In this document: positions 6,334 through 6,745 of the stretch, piece after piece
Layout: each line of letters starts with the position of its first letter
Numbering within the stretch: position 1 is the stretch's first letter
Origin: Minisyncoccota bacterium
GTDB taxonomy: Bacteria > Patescibacteriota > Minisyncoccia > UBA6257 > HR35
DNA length: 6,745 bases
Assembly (NCBI GenBank): GCA_938048445.1
Contig: CALIVE010000014.1
Span: forward strand, 1 to 6,745
Direction: 5' to 3'
Translations under genes and position numbers: made by a program
The notes under the pieces: model-generated
Database searches by the model: none
What the model saw: only the letters and a program-made list of their open reading frames with translations
Told to the model about the DNA's origin: nothing

Positions 6334-6718
6334 GTGAGCAATCGAGAAAATTGAATTTTTAAAATAAAGAGCTAATGGGTTTTGTAAAAGGTTTTTGAAG
6401 ATTTTGAAAAAGGAAGATATAATCTTTCTGCCTTTGACCTTGAGCAAACTTTCCAACTTTAGTTTAAATATTTAATACCTAAAAAATTGGTAAATAACCA
6501 CAAACTCATTATTTAGTTGATTTTTATTCTCCATTCCGAATCCATTTAGATACATCTTAAGAATTCGAAGAATGGTATAAGAAATTTATCAAAGAGGAAG
6601 ATAAAGAAATAGAGTAAAGAGAAATAGTCCTTTAGATAAAAGCAATTAAGCTACTACAAAATATATGATCTCTAAGAGTTATTATGGTAAAGTGATGGAT
6701 GGATTATTTGAAAAGTAA
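6334..6718 (+). pseudogene. Decayed HEPN-domain protein gene
   Basis: This otherwise gene-free 385-bp stretch (about 128 codons, the usual HEPN-protein size) reads as a broken HEPN gene in three frames. Frame 1 from GTG 6334: MSNREN, then after stops KVFEDFEKGRYNLSAFDLEQTFQL and, past a TAG at 6460 where family members have Tyr, FKYLIPKKLVNN. Frame 2 (from about 6498): PQTHYLVDFYSPF, then EFEEWYKKFIKEEDKEIE and IKAIKLLQN. Frame 3 (from 6662): YMISKSYYGKVMDGLFEK and TAA at 6716. The order G-x-Y-N-L-x-x-F-x-x-EQ-x-x-QL(Y)-x-KY, then P-x-T-H-x-L, then an SRYY-like C-terminus, is that of HEPN proteins I know from archaea and thermophiles. In-frame stops occur at 6352, 6373, 6385, 6460, 6558, 6615 and 6633, with at least two frameshifts. 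HEPN proteins are often RNases or toxins paired with MNT nucleotidyltransferases; no partner is visible. Assignment is from memory of the family, not a search. Confidence 0.6.
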
Positions 6719-6745
6719 CTAATTTTTAAAAAGAAATAAAAAATC

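Noticed and set aside
6312..6341. TTG start at 6341 for the GalT-like gene (332 residues)
   Set aside because: The extra 10 codons span the TATAAT at 6323-6318, and an ATG sits exactly 6 nt beyond it, the same spacing as at comM. The added residues show no family similarity.
6388..6636. TAG recoding, because one frame of the HEPN remnant is broken only by TAG here
   Set aside because: HEPN similarity leaves that frame near 6498 and continues in another, which has TAA stops. Upstream the same frame also has TGA and TAA, and the 90-aa gene ends in TAG. Decay explains it better.
1..6745. tRNA or rRNA genes, CRISPR arrays, insertion sequences, intrinsic terminators
   Set aside because: I saw no cloverleaf-type sequence, regularly spaced repeats, transposase reading frame with terminal repeats, or GC-rich hairpin followed by a T-run. 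The last 27 bp (6719-6745) hold nothing recognisable.

Overview
The window is strongly AT-rich bacterial DNA with short intergenic gaps and small, pared-down proteins. A bacterial-type ComM and phosphoglycerate kinase sit next to small TrbC/VirB2-like (T4SS-type) pilins, a gene style common in Patescibacteria (Candidate Phyla Radiation), Parcubacteria-like genomes in particular. That placement is inference from style and content; no rRNA or other marker is present. The standard genetic code fits every intact gene.

Layout. (1) Positions 1-1529, minus strand: a three-gene envelope operon. In transcription order it holds a 119-aa pilin-like protein, a 217-aa double-pilin protein with a signal-peptide-like segment in its middle, and a secreted protein of unknown family that runs off the left edge. 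(2) Positions 1530-1643: a 114-bp divergent promoter region with a candidate promoter for the pilins, an exact consensus DnaA-box 9-mer, and a TATAAT placed 6 nt before the comM ATG. (3) Positions 1644-5363, plus strand: a tight operon of comM (branch-migration AAA+ ATPase), pgk, an ABC-3 family metal-ion permease whose start overlaps the pgk stop (ATGA), and a 90-aa membrane-anchored protein of unknown function. (4) Positions 5343-6311, minus strand: a GalT-like HIT-superfamily nucleotidyltransferase whose 3' end overlaps the 90-aa gene tail to tail by 21 bp. (5) Positions 6312-6333: a very short divergent promoter built on a 10-bp palindrome that provides TATAAT in both directions, 6 nt from a start codon on each side. 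(6) Positions 6334-6718, plus strand: a decayed HEPN-domain gene, readable only across three frames with many stops.

How they fit together. The pilins and ComM face away from each other across one promoter region. Pilins could serve surface structures or DNA transfer, and ComM acts on incoming single-stranded DNA during transformation, so a DNA-uptake theme is possible but not shown. pgk is central glycolysis and the GalT-like enzyme may act in sugar-nucleotide metabolism. The metal permease has no ATPase or binding protein in view.

The most notable signals are the repeated TATAAT-N6-start architecture (leaderless mRNAs) together with no recognisable Shine-Dalgarno at any start, the symmetric bidirectional promoter, the fused pilin with an internal signal peptide, and the HEPN gene remnant.
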